NCBI RefSeq assembly: GCF_014805625.2
Contig: NW_023998423.1
Location: 1,456,277-1,520,276 of the forward strand
Reading direction: 5' to 3'
DNA length: 64,000 nt
From: Glossina fuscipes
Lineage: Eukaryota; Arthropoda; Insecta; Diptera; Glossinidae
Position 1 is the stretch's first letter; each line of letters opens with the position of its first letter. The notes beneath the pieces were generated by a model. That model made no database searches, was not told the DNA's origin, and saw nothing but the letters and a program-made list of their open reading frames with translations. The translations under genes and the position numbers were made by a program. Positions 62,979-64,000 of the stretch are shown one piece after another.

Positions 62979-63299
62979 TTAAAGCTCAGCAATGTAAATG
63001 AAGTCTTCTCGATCAGCAGGTCCATCGTTAACGTAAAAGTAAGATAAATTAAACATTTCTCCTCTATTCCTGCATTCCAAGCCTTCTGTTCTTTTTGGTT
63101 TTTCATAATTTTGTAAATTATCACTATCACAACTTCTTTTCCTACCAATCAATGTGTTTGTTGAGATATTTTTACTAATGCAATCAGATGAATCCGAAGC
63201 AAAACCACAAACGATTCCTTGACCCAGTGTTTCTGTTGTTAAATCGTATTGGAGAACTATCAGATCATCTATGTTATTAGTCTCACCCATTTTGATCAT
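62979..63299 (-). CDS. Hypothetical 106-residue protein
   Basis: An ATG-started frame (ATG at 63297-63299, second in-frame ATG at 63288-63290 with a better AAAATGG context) runs 106 codons to TAA at 62979-62981. The composition is balanced and protein-like, without low-complexity runs. It starts MGETNNIDDL, has two short basic patches (GRKRS near residue 52, KPKR near 68) that could be nuclear localisation signals, and has an acidic/aromatic C-terminus ending DFIYIAEL. There is no signal peptide or membrane segment. The region matches none of the repeat families seen in the window. No downstream AATAAA was found close by on the minus strand. I do not recognise the family. It could be a lineage-specific small gene or a chance ORF. 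Confidence 0.42.
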   Translation of the reverse strand: MIKMGETNNIDDLIVLQYDLTTETLGQGIVCGFASDSSDCISKNISTNTLIGRKRSCDSDNLQNYEKPKRTEGLECRNRGEMFNLSYFYVNDGPADREDFIYIAEL

Positions 63300-64000
63300 A
63301 ACTACTTGGTCCTGCCGACCATTAGACCGATTAGCTTATTTTGCTTTAATTCTCATCAACTTTAAAAGGCGCAGCTAAATCATTTGAGCTCCATTATTGC
63401 AACGAGTTAATCAAAGTAGCCTTTGAAATAAATTACTTATTATTCAACTGCCAAAAAAAAATGTTGTCATTTAGTGGTGTCGGGGAGGTTTATTGTATTA
63501 TAAAAAAAAGGTACTACGATATCACATGCTTTGAGACTGAAGTCTTAGGTTGTTTTCAGAAGACAGAGTTAATCGGTTTGTGCAGCGAATCGCACATATA
63601 CCAGTATAATAATTCTCGCTCTCTTGAAAGAAGAAGACATATAAACACATTTACTCACACACACAAACGCATAAAGCAAAACAAACCACAGATAGGAAAA
63701 TGTATTTTTTATTTTAAATTCACTTTCTTTTTCGTTATCATGATAAGAATGAAGAGAGAGGCAGTGTATCTCGCTCCCTCTTTCTTTGTATCTCTCTCTC
63801 TCTATCATTTATATAAAAGAGAATGTAGTAATATTACTTAATTCTCTTTTCGAAATTGAGAGAAACTAAACTGCTATCTCTTCCTTTGTTCCACATTTTG
63901 TACTTATTGCACTTTTACTTTGCCAATGGTATTGTACTATGTATTATGCAGCAACATATTTCAAAAATACGCACCATACATACAAAGTGCACAGCGAACA
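63300..64000. other. Right-edge stretch
   Basis: It contains a short CA tract (about 63655-63666) and a CT-rich tract (63770-63805). The 126-codon plus frame at 63461-63841 runs through these tracts and has no recognisable domain. On the minus strand this is the likely 5' flank of the 106-codon ORF, with a TTTTAAAG near 63361-63368 as a weak TATA-like element. Confidence 0.35.

Overview
The window looks like a piece of a higher-fly (cyclorrhaphan dipteran) genome. It is AT-rich with very low gene density. The one complete protein is an insect-type alanine aminotransferase. There is a CAA-repeat-rich leader typical of fly 5' UTRs, mariner and mariner-like transposons, and many decayed dispersed repeats carrying the GTCTGTCCGTCTG-type block seen in Diptera. 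A tephritid fruit fly is my best guess, but nothing in the sequence fixes the species.

The left half is dominated by one large gene on the minus strand. Its putative 5' leader lies at about 32.3-30.85 kb and its first coding exon, with a signal peptide, at 30853-30634. A predicted intron of 24,875 bases follows, then an exon at 5758-5617 holding the first half of a fibronectin type III domain. The gene then continues, apparently past the left edge. The two exons match in splice phase. Inside that intron, on the opposite strand, sits an intact intronless alanine aminotransferase gene of 556 codons (13637-15307) with all key PLP-site residues visible. The same intron also holds an 89-codon open exon-like segment (9759-9488, minus) in the phase that would make it an alternative last exon.

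The right half, from about 32 kb, has no large gene I can recognise. It holds a 33-codon hydrophobic small ORF at 45063-45164 (+), a 106-codon ORF at 63299-62979 (-), and a nearly intact mariner of the mellifera type at 60427-61682. That element has perfect 32-bp inverted repeats, but its transposase is broken by one nonsense codon and a frameshift. Older transposase remnants lie at about 18.2 kb, 28.4 kb, 44.1 kb and possibly 49.3 kb.

The rest is repeat sediment. I separate four dispersed families. Family A has related terminal motifs in inverted orientation. Family B is an about 200-bp block. Family C has one copy carrying three tandem units of about 150 bp. Family D is a short block seen twice. 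Family A and related heads share a DINE-1/Helentron-like block. There are also five degenerate tandem arrays (about 150, 60-80, 47, 45 and 230-265 bp units), an AT-rich array split by a family A insertion, and many microsatellites. I see no rRNA, tRNA, CRISPR or bacterial-type features.
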